DNA from: Strix aluco
Taxonomy: Eukaryota > Chordata > Aves > Strigiformes > Strigidae
Direction of reading: 5' to 3'
NCBI RefSeq assembly: GCF_031877795.1
Contig: NC_133971.1
Location: forward strand, 17,705,171 to 17,769,170
DNA: 64,000 nucleotides
Shown piece after piece: positions 52,530-64,000 of the stretch. The notes beneath the pieces are model-generated. The model searched no databases, was not told the DNA's origin, and worked only from the letters and a program-made list of their open reading frames with translations. Position numbers and translations under genes: made by a program. Every line of letters starts with the position of its first letter. Position 1 is the stretch's first letter.

Positions 52530-54256
52530 GCAATACCATAAAGATACTCTTCTCAGGATTGCTTCCAAGTCAGCCTGACTTGTTCCTGTGTGCAGAGTAG
52601 CTGGAACAGAAAATGGTAAAACAGCTGACAAAGTCTGTTGTAGCAAGAAAATCATGTCCCAGCTACCAGACTTTAAGCAAGATGTGTCTCTCCCGGTACT
52701 TGCAAATCTCTGCAAAATATTTTGTTGCCGTTTGGTCAGATCTCTCTTCAGAGCTTGGTTTCCTAATATTAGCCGCAAATACGTGACGAGTTCATCTCAC
52801 AGTGCTGGCCACGTGTACCTCCAGGCCCCCATCCTGCTCTTCAGGACAGACATCATAAGGAACTGCGGCCAGTTCAGTGTGCTGAAGCACACAAGGAGAA
52901 GGAGGATGCGGAATTGATCTTAGTGACTGGACCATGCATTTTAGGTCCACACCGACCTACCTGTGAGAGAAGTACGGAGCCAACATATGGCTTAAGCTTC
53001 TTAGGAATGCTGGACCAGTGGGAGGTGCTTCTGTGGGACTATGCCATCCACAGCATTTGAATCTTGAACATAGTCTGAATGTATCCTCTCAGCATGACCA
53101 GAAAATAGTTTCTGATTGGGGTCTTCACTTGCTACCTGGATTCCTTCAGTTAGTGGATTTTGTTGTCTTAGTTTTGGTTTGGGTTTTTTTTTTCCCCTGA
53201 GGTAAAACTTGGCTTTGCCTGGCCAGAAAGAGTAGCAGTGACCATAGCCATTTAACATGCAACATTAATTGATTTCTCTCCTGCAACAGAGAAAAATGGG
53301 TTCCAAACATTTTGATACCACTGATTTAATTGAAACTGTTCATGAGTGAAGGAAAATTAAGAGAGTTCCTGATGCCCCTAACTCCTTTCTTACAGGTTTG
53401 AGACATGCACTACATTCCTGTGTTACTTCCCCTTCATCCAAATGTTCCTGGTTAATCTGTTCAAATCAAACTTTTGCATAGCCGCAGCAAGGTAAAGCCA
53501 GATCCTCCCATTTGTTTTTGAGATTGGTTTGCTCTCTTTCAGAATTGGTTTTCTTTGTGGTATAGGTATGCTGAGCTTTGCCATTTGCTGGAACTCTTTT
53601 TCTGAAGAACATGGTATGTCCAGTTATTGCCTAGAGCTTGGGAAGTAATTTGTGAAGAAAAATAAAAGAGAGGGGGAAACAAAGAGTTTTTTCTCCTCTT
53701 GACCAGATCTGGGATCTAGTTAGTGATCTGGTGACACAGCATTTTTGTTGCAGGAGACTACAGTTCCTTGGTTTTCACTCAGCCAGAGCATTAATTACAA
53801 CAGAGGTCGAAGGCTCCCTGTTTTCAGCATCCTCTCTGAATGTGGAGGCAATGAAATGGTTAACCATTGAATGAAAGCATTCTCACCTGTCTAGGAAAGC
53901 ATCCTGTCTAGCATCTGGCTGTTCCGTTTTTGGAGACCTGACACATGCAGCCACCAGCCATTGCAGCTGATACACCACTGGTGCCGTCCCATGCTGGGAG
54001 GGATGTGTTACTTCTTCATGAGTCTGGATGTGCTCTGTCTCTCTAGGGTGTGTCAGCGTGGTTAGTGTTAAACTCAACCAGTTTGGATTTTGCTCTATCA
54101 AAGTTTGGATCTTCCTCAAGTCACGTTTTTTCACTTCTTGTTTTTCCAGTTTTGTGGGGTTTTGTGTTTTGTTTTTTTTTCCTGAGATTTTCAGGAAGTT
54201 CTGAATGTTGCACATTTTCCTAGGTTAATGTTTGAGGTATGTTTAAGAGCTTCAAC

Positions 54257-54288
54257 TCTTTTTTTCTTTTTTTTTTTTTTTTTTTTTG
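54257..54288. repeat. Poly(T)-rich tract
   Basis: T-runs of 7 and about 21 bases separated by CTTTTTCT-type breaks. Confidence 0.85.
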
Positions 54289-55799
54289 ACTTTTCTGAGA
54301 AAGCAAGAAAAATAGGGTTGGTAATGTCCTGGGAACATCTCATGGATTCATTAACTTTTACCTTGGTGTCTACCAAAGTCTGAAAGTGCCTGTACAAGTC
54401 ACCTCAAACATCCATGGACTTGGACCATTTATCTGCACTAGCCACTCCATCTCTTCTCCGAGCAATGTAATTTCTCATGGTACATTCAAAAGCACTGAAA
54501 TGCTTTATCCCAATTTCTTTATTTTCTGAATCTGTCCCTCCTGTTGTCCATAGGAGTGGTCTTCTGGAACATTTTAGTCCTGTGATGTACAACCTCAGTT
54601 TCTGCCCTAATACCCTGATAATTTAAATACTTTCCTTTTTTCTTTCATCATGTTATGAATTCCCTTGATACTGTGAAACTCACTTTCTTGCCACTTCTTA
54701 CCTTTCCCAAAGGGATTGCTCAGAATTACACACTGAAGTAAACTTCTGTACAGCATAAAACTGTCTTAATTTAGGCAGAACCTTGGTTGCAAAGTTTCTC
54801 ACACAGGACACCTGTTCTCTTGACTCATATATTTATGTGGCAAATCCCAGAGGACCCACCCAGTAAGTAGTGTGCTTTCATGGCAGCAGACAAGAACTTT
54901 AGTTACTAACTTAATCACCCAATATAATGGTTAAATGAAGACCAATGTGATACTAATATAATATCACAAATTCTTGTGCTGTGGTACATGTCTAGGAGGT
55001 GTGTTTGGAAATTAAATGCAGACAAGGCATGCTTGCTGGCTACTTGGCATTCAAGTTATTCTTCCTAATCTTTTGCTTCTGGAAAGACTCAATCCATATG
55101 TCCCTTACCTTTGACAGTTTCTAATGCTGTAACTCCTGCTTAGTCTAACTAAAGCTAACTTGACTGAAGCTGCTATAAGTTACTCATACTTTCCAACCTA
55201 GTACTTATGTTCTGATTCTGGTTTTATGTTTAATGATTATCAGATATTAATTTCTATATTATCCTATAGTAAATTCTATACTTAGGTGTCTTTAAAAAGT
55301 TATGATTAAATGAAAAGTCTGCATGTTCCATGATCCCTTCAGAGAACTGCAACAGATATGTAAAGATCAGTAAATCGTGACTCCCTTTTACGGTAGCCAC
55401 ATTGCTTTCTTCTCAACAGATCATCTTTATGCAGCTGTACATTAATTCCATTCTCTGTTATAGTTTCTGCTAAGGTCTCTGGTATGAAGACCAAACTTGC
55501 TGCTCTGTCATTCTTTGATATGCTTTCTGAGGGTTTCCTTGGCAATTTTGAAAATTGCAACTAAAAGAATTATTTTACCCTAAGCCACAGAAAGTGTTAA
55601 AATATTTTTATTAAATGCATAACATTTTGGGGGAATAACAAAGATAAAACCTTGCAGTTGTGTCTGTTGTACTGATACAGCATAAATAACATGCAGCATA
55701 TTCACGTGCACGTTTTAGTAAGCTTTCTGGCTACTCTGCCTGAGAAAGCAGGTAGCGCTAGCGGCGTACCTAGAAAGGCTTCCTTCATACCTGCGATAA

Positions 55800-55818
55800 T
55801 GACCGCTAGAGGGTACTC
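55800..55818 (+). promoter_or_regulatory. CTCF-like motif in a CpG-bearing patch
   Basis: TGACCGCTAGAGGGTACTC keeps the CC..C.AGAGGG..C skeleton of the CTCF consensus with several substitutions. The neighbouring 55,740-55,810 has five or more CpGs in an AT-rich, CpG-poor region. Confidence 0.25.
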
Positions 55819-57925
55819 TTATTACTGTTCCATGAATGCCGTTGGACTTTCATCCTCAGTGCTTAATGGGACAACTAATTTTAGCACTATAAAAATTTAA
55901 GTGAATTCGTAATAAGCGGAATCTTGCTAAGTTATTTGAAATCAACCATAATGCTTGGCTATATAATCTCCACCCAAATACACTTTCCTCCGACTTAACA
56001 CTAAGCCAGCCAGTATCTGCAGTTAGGCAGCTTCACTTTAAGGCACTGTGGGTTTTTACACTAACACAGCTAAGAATAGCAAGCATTTTCGTTTACTTTA
56101 GTTACAAATCTCACACCTACAAAGTACATATTAAAATGTTTCCTATTTGATACAAAAGTCAATAGCTCTTTTCCAAAAAGAAAACGAGTTTCAGTGTTTG
56201 GTACTGCAAACACTGCAGTCAAGTTTTTGCACTGGAAGACCTACTGCAAAAGGACTTGATTTTGCTTTTGCTTTCCATCTTGTTAGTGATTTATTCAGTG
56301 AAGCTGGACAAGTAATTTACTGCTCTGCTTTCAAAGATACCTTGTTTTCCACGTCCCAGGTTCTATAATTTCTGGTGTTATGCCTCTGTTTCCCTGTGTG
56401 TAAAATGAGAGTGTATCCATCTTTGTTTTAAAATACCACTTACATTCCTAGTTGAGAGTGGATGCAATGTTATAGCAGCACTTCCCACCTGACTGCCAGT
56501 TAGTGAAGTATGTGTGTTAAACAAGATTCAACACACAGGTAAGCCACTTGGCTAACCTGGTTTCAAATGCGATGATCAGACTGCTGTATTTGCACACACA
56601 TCACTAATCTTTTGTGGCAGTTTGTGCTGACACCATAACAACTTCCAAGTGGACCACCCACACTGCTGTGCAGGAATGCTTTTTACACAATTGTCAGACC
56701 TTTGGGTTTGCTCCCTTTTAATTATTTTTTTAAAAAATCCTGTTCCTCTGAATCTGTCATTTATAGAACAATAGATGCAAATAATGGTAGCAACGTTCAG
56801 TTTTCTGTGTGTTCGTGCTGCTGACAAAAGAGCATCGAGAGTAGAAGAGGGAATTTTGCCTCTGTAGAAGCTGAAGCTGATGAGATTTACTCCTGCTGTA
56901 AGTCACACTGTGCAGTTTTGAATGAAGCAGCTAGCTTCTGGCTGATTCTTTTTCTCTGAAACTGAAAGGAGGCAGGCCTGAGAGGCAGAGCAACTGAGGC
57001 GAAAGCTGCTGTACTGCTGAATTAACCCAAACCACAGCTATGTCACTCTGGAGTCAGAAGTCCAGGGGCTTGTCTGCACACTAGCACTGCCACCCAGCAT
57101 GGCAGTGCAGGGAAAGCTCTGTCCCATCCTTACAAGGGGCCCTCCAGCAGCACTGGGATGCCACTGCTGCGAACGGCTATGTCTGTGCTAGGGCTAGCAG
57201 CACGGAGATGCTCTGCTGTGTTAGAGATGACCCTGCCAACCTGACACTACTCCAAAATGTCCATTCACTGACATCGGTACTTTTTGTCCATTTCAGCTCT
57301 AGTTTGTTGAAGCATTATTTCCTAGACTTTCATACTAATAAATAAAAAAATACAGGTCTTTAAGGCAAACACCTGAGAAAAGTGCATCCTTTCTGTTCAC
57401 TCCCCAGGACAAACAGTGGTGTACTCCTCTGTATTTAATGTGATTTTCAGTCAGCATAGAAGTCCTGTGTAAGTGATGGGCACATATTACAGTGTCCTCA
57501 AGCCCCCGGTGATATCTCTTCAGTGAGCTCTCTATCAGGAGTGTCTAGTACCACTGGTGAAGACAGCTGCTAGCAAGATGGTACAAGATCACATGAAGGA
57601 TTAGGAGCACAGTTCTAGTAAAGATTGCCGAATATCCGTCAGAAGCAAGGAACCAATTAAGTAAACAGATCCTGCTCCGGATGTCCTCCTCCTGGCTCAC
57701 AGGATCTTAAAGCACTTGGAATCCTTACATTAAAACCGCCTTCTATAGAAAGTGGGTCCCTGATGGATTGTCACGCATCATTTGTCTTTCTTCATACACT
57801 AGCTCCATTGGTTAGCAGTGGGTAGTCCAGCTAGGGAGGAGAAGAGGAAACCGCTCAGGATGAGCGGAATTAAGTGTAGCCTTTCTTACATTTTGGAGAC
57901 CTCAGTATCTGGGGAGTGGCTCTAC

Positions 57926-57996
57926 AACCAGGATTCCTTAGCCAGGAATTCCTGAGCCAGGATTCCTGAGCCAGGAGATTCTAGAACCAGGATTCC
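57926..57996. repeat. Degenerate 14-15-bp tandem repeat
   Basis: Five consecutive variants of AGCCAGGATTCCTG. Confidence 0.85.
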
Positions 57997-60024
57997 CTTT
58001 TTCCCCTGCATAAATTTTGTCCAGGCCAAAATCCAGAATCTGGGCTGGTTTTCCAGTATTTTTGAGTGTTTGGTAGTCTATTCAAAGAGTAGAGCTTTGT
58101 AATGCAGCAATAAATATCTCTGAATGCACGGTCAATATCCAGGCATCCTGAATGGCAACCACCACACGTGTGCAGACCTCTTTTTTCTGTGTACAACCAG
58201 TGAATCCAAAATGACCTAAAAGCTTCAAAACCTTGGTCCATGATTTCTGTGGTCAACCTGCTTGTGCTCAACCAGTCTTGGGTGTTCTGGACATACCCAT
58301 AAAATCATCCTCTGTGTGTGCTCAGTAAATCTAGTGTGCATACATAGTGCTCACTATGGAACTGCTGTGCAACATGTATACATTGAGAGATCATCTGGTA
58401 GAAATATGGGAGCCTTATACAAAAGTGTTAGTCATAGTTTATTATGTCATTACGCCAACTGCGAGTCTGATTTGGGATGAAAAATCCCATGTCAGATTTC
58501 TGCTTGAGGTGTTTTGGCTCCAGCCACAATGTGTAAAGGATCTTTCACAAGTTAACAACATTTGACCACCCTTGTAAGACTGCGGTCTACACATTGCTGC
58601 ATCAGTTTCTATTACTTCTGGACCCTGCAGCTGCACAGAAAGAGCAAGTGATTTGAGTTCCTTGGCTGCAAAAGAGACAAGGCAAATGTACATTAGAGTT
58701 TGCTTGAGAAGTTAGATCTTGCCCATCTCAGTGCATTCAGTGCTAAACAATTGTGAATTTGCTTGGTAAACACCTGAGATGTGCCAGAAACTGAAGAAAT
58801 AAGTGAGATAAAAAAGAGGGACATGCTTTGAATTGCCTTCATGCTTATCTTTTCAGTCAGTAAACAAGCATATGGATAGCGTCTCCAGATTCTGCAGAGC
58901 TCTGTCAGATGTGTGTTCCGCTTCCTAAGGTTTACTGTCAGTGACAGAAGATGCTATTCAGGTCTTGTCAGTGTTGCAATAATTTACGCTTCCATTCCCT
59001 TCCACCAGGAAGAGCAAATTACAGACAGAAGGGAGAGAGAGAGAGAAAGTGAAAAATAATATTATCACTGAGAGAGTAGAGGGGATTTTCATGAAGGAAT
59101 TCAGCTAAGGCTGCAGATCTGAGCTCTCATGTGTGTACCATACCTCTTTTGTTAACTCTGACAAGTGTGTCTCTGAGTGATGATTTTGCTCACCTCTTCA
59201 CAGCCATGCAAAAATTCAGGCTTCTTATCTAAGCTGGTCCTTTAGACTGTCCATGACGTTAACTGGGGTCCATGGGAGACTGCTCCAGAGGATTTAGACT
59301 TTGTGTCTTAGGAAGGGCCAAATCACAGGATCTGCCCATTTCTCTCCTTTATGCGTAAAGTGAACCATTTTCCAGTGTCCACCTGATCCCATGTGAGACA
59401 ACAGGTGTAGTCGTTGTCTCTTCCCACCTTTTCTATCTGGGCAAGAGTTCCTCAGGGGCAATGGAGCTGGTGCTGTAGAGCCTGGCCTACCTGGCTCAAT
59501 GAGGCACTGAGCTTGGGTAGAGCTGGTAGGTGATGCTTTTGTTTAAAGACTAATTAGAAACACAAGACGTTGCTTCTGTTTTCTTTAAAACCTTCAAGTA
59601 TTCTCCCAGAAGGCACCATGTTGAAGGTTGTTACATGCAGAATCCTAAGGATGACTCTTGACGGCTTTCTACCCTTACCATGGACAAGATGACACCTGTG
59701 AGATTTGTGGGGTTTGCTATTACAGATAATCCTTCAACAAGATAGTCAGAAAAGTGGCTGAAGGTGCTTCAGCATGTGTGCCAGGTACAGCTCCTCCCTC
59801 ACGCGAATCCTTTCCCATACTGCAAGGTAGGCAGCAGTGAGGAGGTACTGTGTGAGTCAGAGAGCTGATGGCTGAGCACCGAACCACTCAAGAAGTCTGT
59901 GGGTTGGTGTCTCAGTTGTACATGGAGCATATCGTTCCTCTGTCAAAAACACTTATGTATTTGATTAAACATGATCAGTCCAGGCTTGCTAGGCTGGTTG
60001 CACCAGTTGGGACATGGTTCCCAG

Positions 60025-60455
60025 AATCTGAGAAAGATTTATGTCAGAAGGCATCTCAGCAAGTTTCCAGTCCAATCCTATGCACCCAGCAGGGCTCACC
60101 ACAAGAGTAGGTCAAGTAGCTCAGGCCCTCATCTGGCTGACTGCTCAACATCTTTAAGGACAGAGATCCCACCACCTCTCTGGTGTCTGTCCCAGGGTTG
60201 CACTGCTCTCACAGGAAAGAGTTTTCTCCTCACATTCAACCCCTCTTGCAATTTGTGCCCCAAGACCTTCTGCCCTGTCACAGAGCACCTATGAGAAGAG
60301 TACGACTCTGTCTTCACTGCAATGCCCTTTAGGCAGTGGGAAACTGTAACTAGGATCCTCTTCAGCTGTCTGCTTTCCACACCAAGCAAACTTTCCTTTG
60401 TACAAGTCAGAATTCTGTTTTGCAGAATGGCTTCAGCTGAGAACATCTCTTTAAC
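60025..60455 (-). mobile_element. CR1 LINE 3' fragment, minus orientation (longest copy)
   Basis: About 430 bp matching reversed CR1: TTTCCAGTCCAATCCTATGC, then CATCTTTAAGGACAGAGATC, CCACCACCTCTCTGG, AATTTGTGCCCCAAGACC, CTGCCCTGTCACAGAGCACC and TATGAGAAGAGTACGACTC. Several segments correspond to the CR1 tail region, in the right order. It is diverged and lacks open reading frames for the enzyme. Confidence 0.88.
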
Positions 60456-63400
60456 ATGAGCAAGAATATGTTAATCTCCAGTCAGGAGTTGGCAACAGCC
60501 AGTGAGAAGACAGGGCACATTTTCTTCAGATGGCACAAGGCAACGTGCTGATTGGAAGTCACTGTGGCCAGTTTTTAATGACGATAGTAATGATTTAATG
60601 ATGCATGGGGATGAGGTGGGGCAACAGGGAGGTGTAACTCTCTGTGAATGGTTTGCCACAGTTGACTGCCCCAATAGAGGGTCTCATGCTCCTCCTTACT
60701 CAGCATCACAGTTTGGCCCTGTTTGCTGGGTCAGGCTATGTTCCTCCTGACCACACCATTACTTGCTTTGGTGGTTTTTCTACTCTCCTGTTACTTTGTC
60801 CATCTAATTCTGTGAGTTTGTCTTGTGGGTTTTTGAGCCAGGCAAAACTGCTGGATCTACAGTAACTAAGAGTAATGGGTCACACAGCTGGACTGTGTAT
60901 GGTAAGAAGAAATAACTTCTCTGGCTGAATGTGAAGCTGCTGTCTGCTAGTTTTATTTGTTGCCTCTTTGTCCTTGTACTGAGAGACACATGAGTAGTTA
61001 CTGCCTATTGACCTTCTCCTTGCCTCTCATCACTGATGGGATCTACTTTTACTCTAATCATCTCTTTTCTAGACCAATGTGTCTTGATATAGTTGGCTGA
61101 TGAAGAAACTCTTCCCTACTCCTCATCATCCTCCCAATATTTTTCTGTCTTTTTCCAGTTCTTCCATCTCCTTTCTGAGCCAGGGAGATAAAGGTTAAGT
61201 ATTACGTCAGTGGTACTGTAAGAGGCATGTGAAAGAGGAGACTTTAAAGGAGGTGTTTGGATATGTTTAGCAAGGAGGAGATAATTGGCCAGTTGCTGGT
61301 TGTTCATCTAATATTTTCTCTGGTTGTCTGAAGGCTTCTCAGTGATATAGGCAAAAATTATAACCTGGACAAGGTCCTACCAGTATCAGTGTCACTTTCT
61401 CCTTTGTCCAGACCCTGATCCTTTAGGCATCTTCAGTAAAGGTCCCAGTGGTGTTGCAACCATTTCCATGTTGCCTAATCTGCTGCCTGCCAAGATGTGT
61501 TTGAAGTCAGAGACAGTCCCTTCCCCTGCCCCGAGGACAAGAACTGTATTCTTATGAGAGCACTTCTGAAGAAAAACTGCTTGTTTTATTTCATTCCTCT
61601 CTTTTCTTTCCTGTCTACAATCGTCAAAAGGTACCATTTCAAGATGGCATCTGAAAACTCACTCTCATTTGCTACTTGGAGGTTAACACAGATTGTACCA
61701 CGACTGCCCCACAGATATAATCTGGAGATGTTTTCCATATTTGTTGCTGAGGCTAGTTTCAGAACCCAGACCAATCTTGTGTGGAAATGGCTTTGTCAGG
61801 TCCAGGTATTGAGACAAGATGGGGCATTTCAGTGTTGGCCTCTAAGGCAGAGGCACCCACAAGAGTTACTCTACAATGGGACTAGGAAGACTGGAAAGTA
61901 GAAGAGACCCTTCAGAGATGATGTGACCCATGAAGTGAGGCTGCTGGAGAAACATCTGGCAAGAGAAGAGAGTTCTTGCAGTGACTTGCCATGGACCCTG
62001 GAGGCCCCACAACAGGTAACATTGGAGTCATTCCCCCTGCAAGCAGTTTTGTGTGTGAGGGTCACAGCAGAATCCTCAAGCTCTGAAAGCATTTCAGGTC
62101 AAGCTAATACCAGAGTTATTAAAGCAGCTAACCCATCAGTTTTACTATTAGAAAATGGCTTCTCAGACATGCCTGGAAGAAATTGAGCTATTTTATTTTC
62201 TCAGTTGCCTTGTGCAGAGGCAATAGCTGGGGGGGCAGGGCAGGGGGGAGGGTGTTTGGGGAGAGGAGCATTAAAGCTCAGCCCAGGCTGAAAACCAGTC
62301 AGTATTATAGGCAGGGGAAGGCTGGCAGGATTTTCTATCTGCTTTCAACATTTATTAAATATTTGTAAATACACGGGTCTGGATTTGACCTAGGAGTCAG
62401 CCCCCATTTTTGCTGGCACAACCCAGATCTCAGAAACTTACTGCACAGGGCTGTGGCAGCCGGAGCCAGAGCTGCTCTTTGTGCAGATATGGCTGTCCTA
62501 AAGTAAGCAATGGGCGCTCAGGGGAGCAGCAGAAGAAGAGATGAAGCAGTAGTCTGTAATTTTCTACTAGGAATGATATGCTAGTAAGATGCCCTGTGCT
62601 TTTTACAGAATTATTTTCTCTTGCAGTCGGAATATTTTCTCCTTCAAAGTCATAAAATACAGCTGAAAAGCAAAACCACTTCTTTAAGAATAGTCCAGAG
62701 AGCAGCAGAAAGTGGATTTTTTCAAGCCATTTTTTCAAACCTTTGTTCCTGGTCTCCTTGACCACGAGCCATCTCCATGGTTCAAGGCACAACACTTACG
62801 GTGAAGCTCTAGATACACATACAACAATGGGCAGTCCTGTAACGCCATGAGATCTGCATCACCTGTGATAAGAGAAGACATGACATGTATGCTGCTTTGG
62901 CCTTAAATTCCATGGCATCTGCCCTTCCCAATCCCCCAGTTCTGCTTCATGACCCAAATCTTCACCTAAATACCATCTCTGCACTTTCCTTTAACTTCCA
63001 CCAAATCCTGCACGGGATCTTGTAAATATGAGAGTTTCTTACTCTGGCTGAATACTCAAGGAAGGGTTTTCACTAATGTAGAAGATGGACAGGGGTTTTG
63101 TGCTCCTGTGTTATTCCTTGCAGCTAACACATGCCCACTGGGGGAATCAGGTTGGTTTCTTGTTCAAGGGGTCATTGGAGATGAACCTCCTTCCAAGGTC
63201 CTGGCAGGATAAACCTGCTTCTCCTGGCAGCAGTTGAAACACATGCCATGAGAGGACATACTGGGGTAGGTGGTATCCATACTCCCAGGAGTGGAGGAGA
63301 GCTTGCTGGTGCAGGGATATATCATTCACACATCCTCTGCATCTGCATGGATATCTATCTGGCTATGTGTTGTAGCAGCTCTGCCAGATTTTCTCAGTCT

Positions 63401-64000
63401 GTGGAGATTGCTGGAGTGGAGGAAGGGAGAAGAAGCCCCACTCTTCAGAGTCTGGATGTTTTACGCTGTGGCATACAGCACAGCTGAGGGAGGTGGACAG
63501 AAAGATGCACTGGCTGTGTCAAGACCAATGTATATCTACACTGGTAGTCAACAAGACCTAGGTGCTGGCCTGAGCACACTGCCACTATCACTTCTGTTCT
63601 GTGTCCCTCACTGTCCTTGGCTCTGCTTTGACTCAGACACTCCCAAACAATGCCCAGGTCTGGGAGTGCTCCCCAGCCACAGCTTGGATGTGGCCATCTA
63701 GTACAGTGGAGGGGTAAGGGGATGTAACCATGCAGACATGCACAGAGCTGTGCTGGTTGGCCTCAAAATGTAGAATGATCCTGGATCCTTTGGGAAACTC
63801 CCATAACCATCCTCACCTGCATCCTTTCAAAGTCAGGCCAAGTTCAAGCACATCTGAGGTCCCAATTGCACAGGTGTGCCACCAGACTGCCTGCACTCCT
63901 GGCCCTTGAGCACTGTTTTTCCTTCACCTGTCATTCCACTGACCAAACCCAGCCCCAAGTTCCCGAGCATCAACACTGGCAAAGCAGATGGTATGAGTGT

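Larger units (their letters stand above)
47951..64000. other. Intergenic region upstream of XPA, gene-poor
   Basis: 16 kb with no recognisable coding exon on either strand. In human, FOXE1 lies beyond XPA; no forkhead sequence or CpG island of that kind is present here, so it must be further right if the order is kept. Contents recognised: an LTR fragment, a CR1 fragment, simple repeats and a CpG-bearing patch near 55.7-55.8 kb. Open frames here (up to 143 codons) have no recognisable domains. Confidence 0.75.

Noticed and set aside
52588-52917. 109-codon open frame in the intergenic region
   Set aside because: No recognisable motif, starts next to a poly(T) run, and resembles no protein I know.
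47951-64000. FOXE1 as the next gene beyond XPA
   Set aside because: No forkhead domain and no second CpG island in this part. If the vertebrate order holds, the gene lies outside the window.

Overview
This window is nuclear DNA from a bird, on three grounds: multi-exon genes with GT-AG introns, CpG-island promoters, and interspersed repeats that are CR1 LINE tails plus a long terminal repeat (LTR) of a common avian endogenous-retrovirus family. I see no prokaryotic genes, CRISPR array, tRNA or rRNA. The gene order TSTD2(-) / NCBP1(+) / XPA(-) matches human 9q22.33. In chicken this segment is expected on chromosome Z (from memory, not shown by the sequence).

Layout. (1) 1-6467, minus strand: the first five coding exons of TSTD2, a rhodanese-family protein. 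The remaining exons, including the rhodanese domain, lie beyond the left edge. (2) About 5,850-7,100: a CpG island whose 271-bp core separates the TSTD2 and NCBP1 start codons and acts as a head-to-head promoter. (3) 6739-36176, plus strand: the complete NCBP1 (CBP80) coding region, rebuilt as 23 exons and 794 codons with a continuous frame. Its 3' UTR runs to a poly(A) signal near 38,443. (4) About 38,470-39,895: a short tail-to-tail spacer. (5) 39953-46941, minus strand: the complete XPA coding region, rebuilt as 6 exons and 283 codons, starting in a very GC-rich CpG island. (6) About 48,000-64,000: gene-poor DNA with LTR and CR1 remnants, simple repeats and a few possible regulatory patches. 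No coding exon was recognised there.

The genes are neighbours, not a pathway. CBP80 binds capped nuclear RNA with CBP20, XPA is the damage-verification scaffold of nucleotide excision repair, and TSTD2 is a rhodanese-like protein of uncertain substrate.

The strongest findings are: a minor-spliceosome (U12-type) intron in NCBP1 (intron 11); a 52-bp perfect palindrome with no loop in XPA intron 1, among long C-tracts; a minus-oriented solo LTR with a 5-bp target duplication in TSTD2 intron 2; a 146-bp polypurine tandem array in TSTD2 intron 3; and lineage-specific acidic runs in CBP80 and XPA. I found no convincing new biological system. This is a conserved vertebrate block with bird-specific repeat content.
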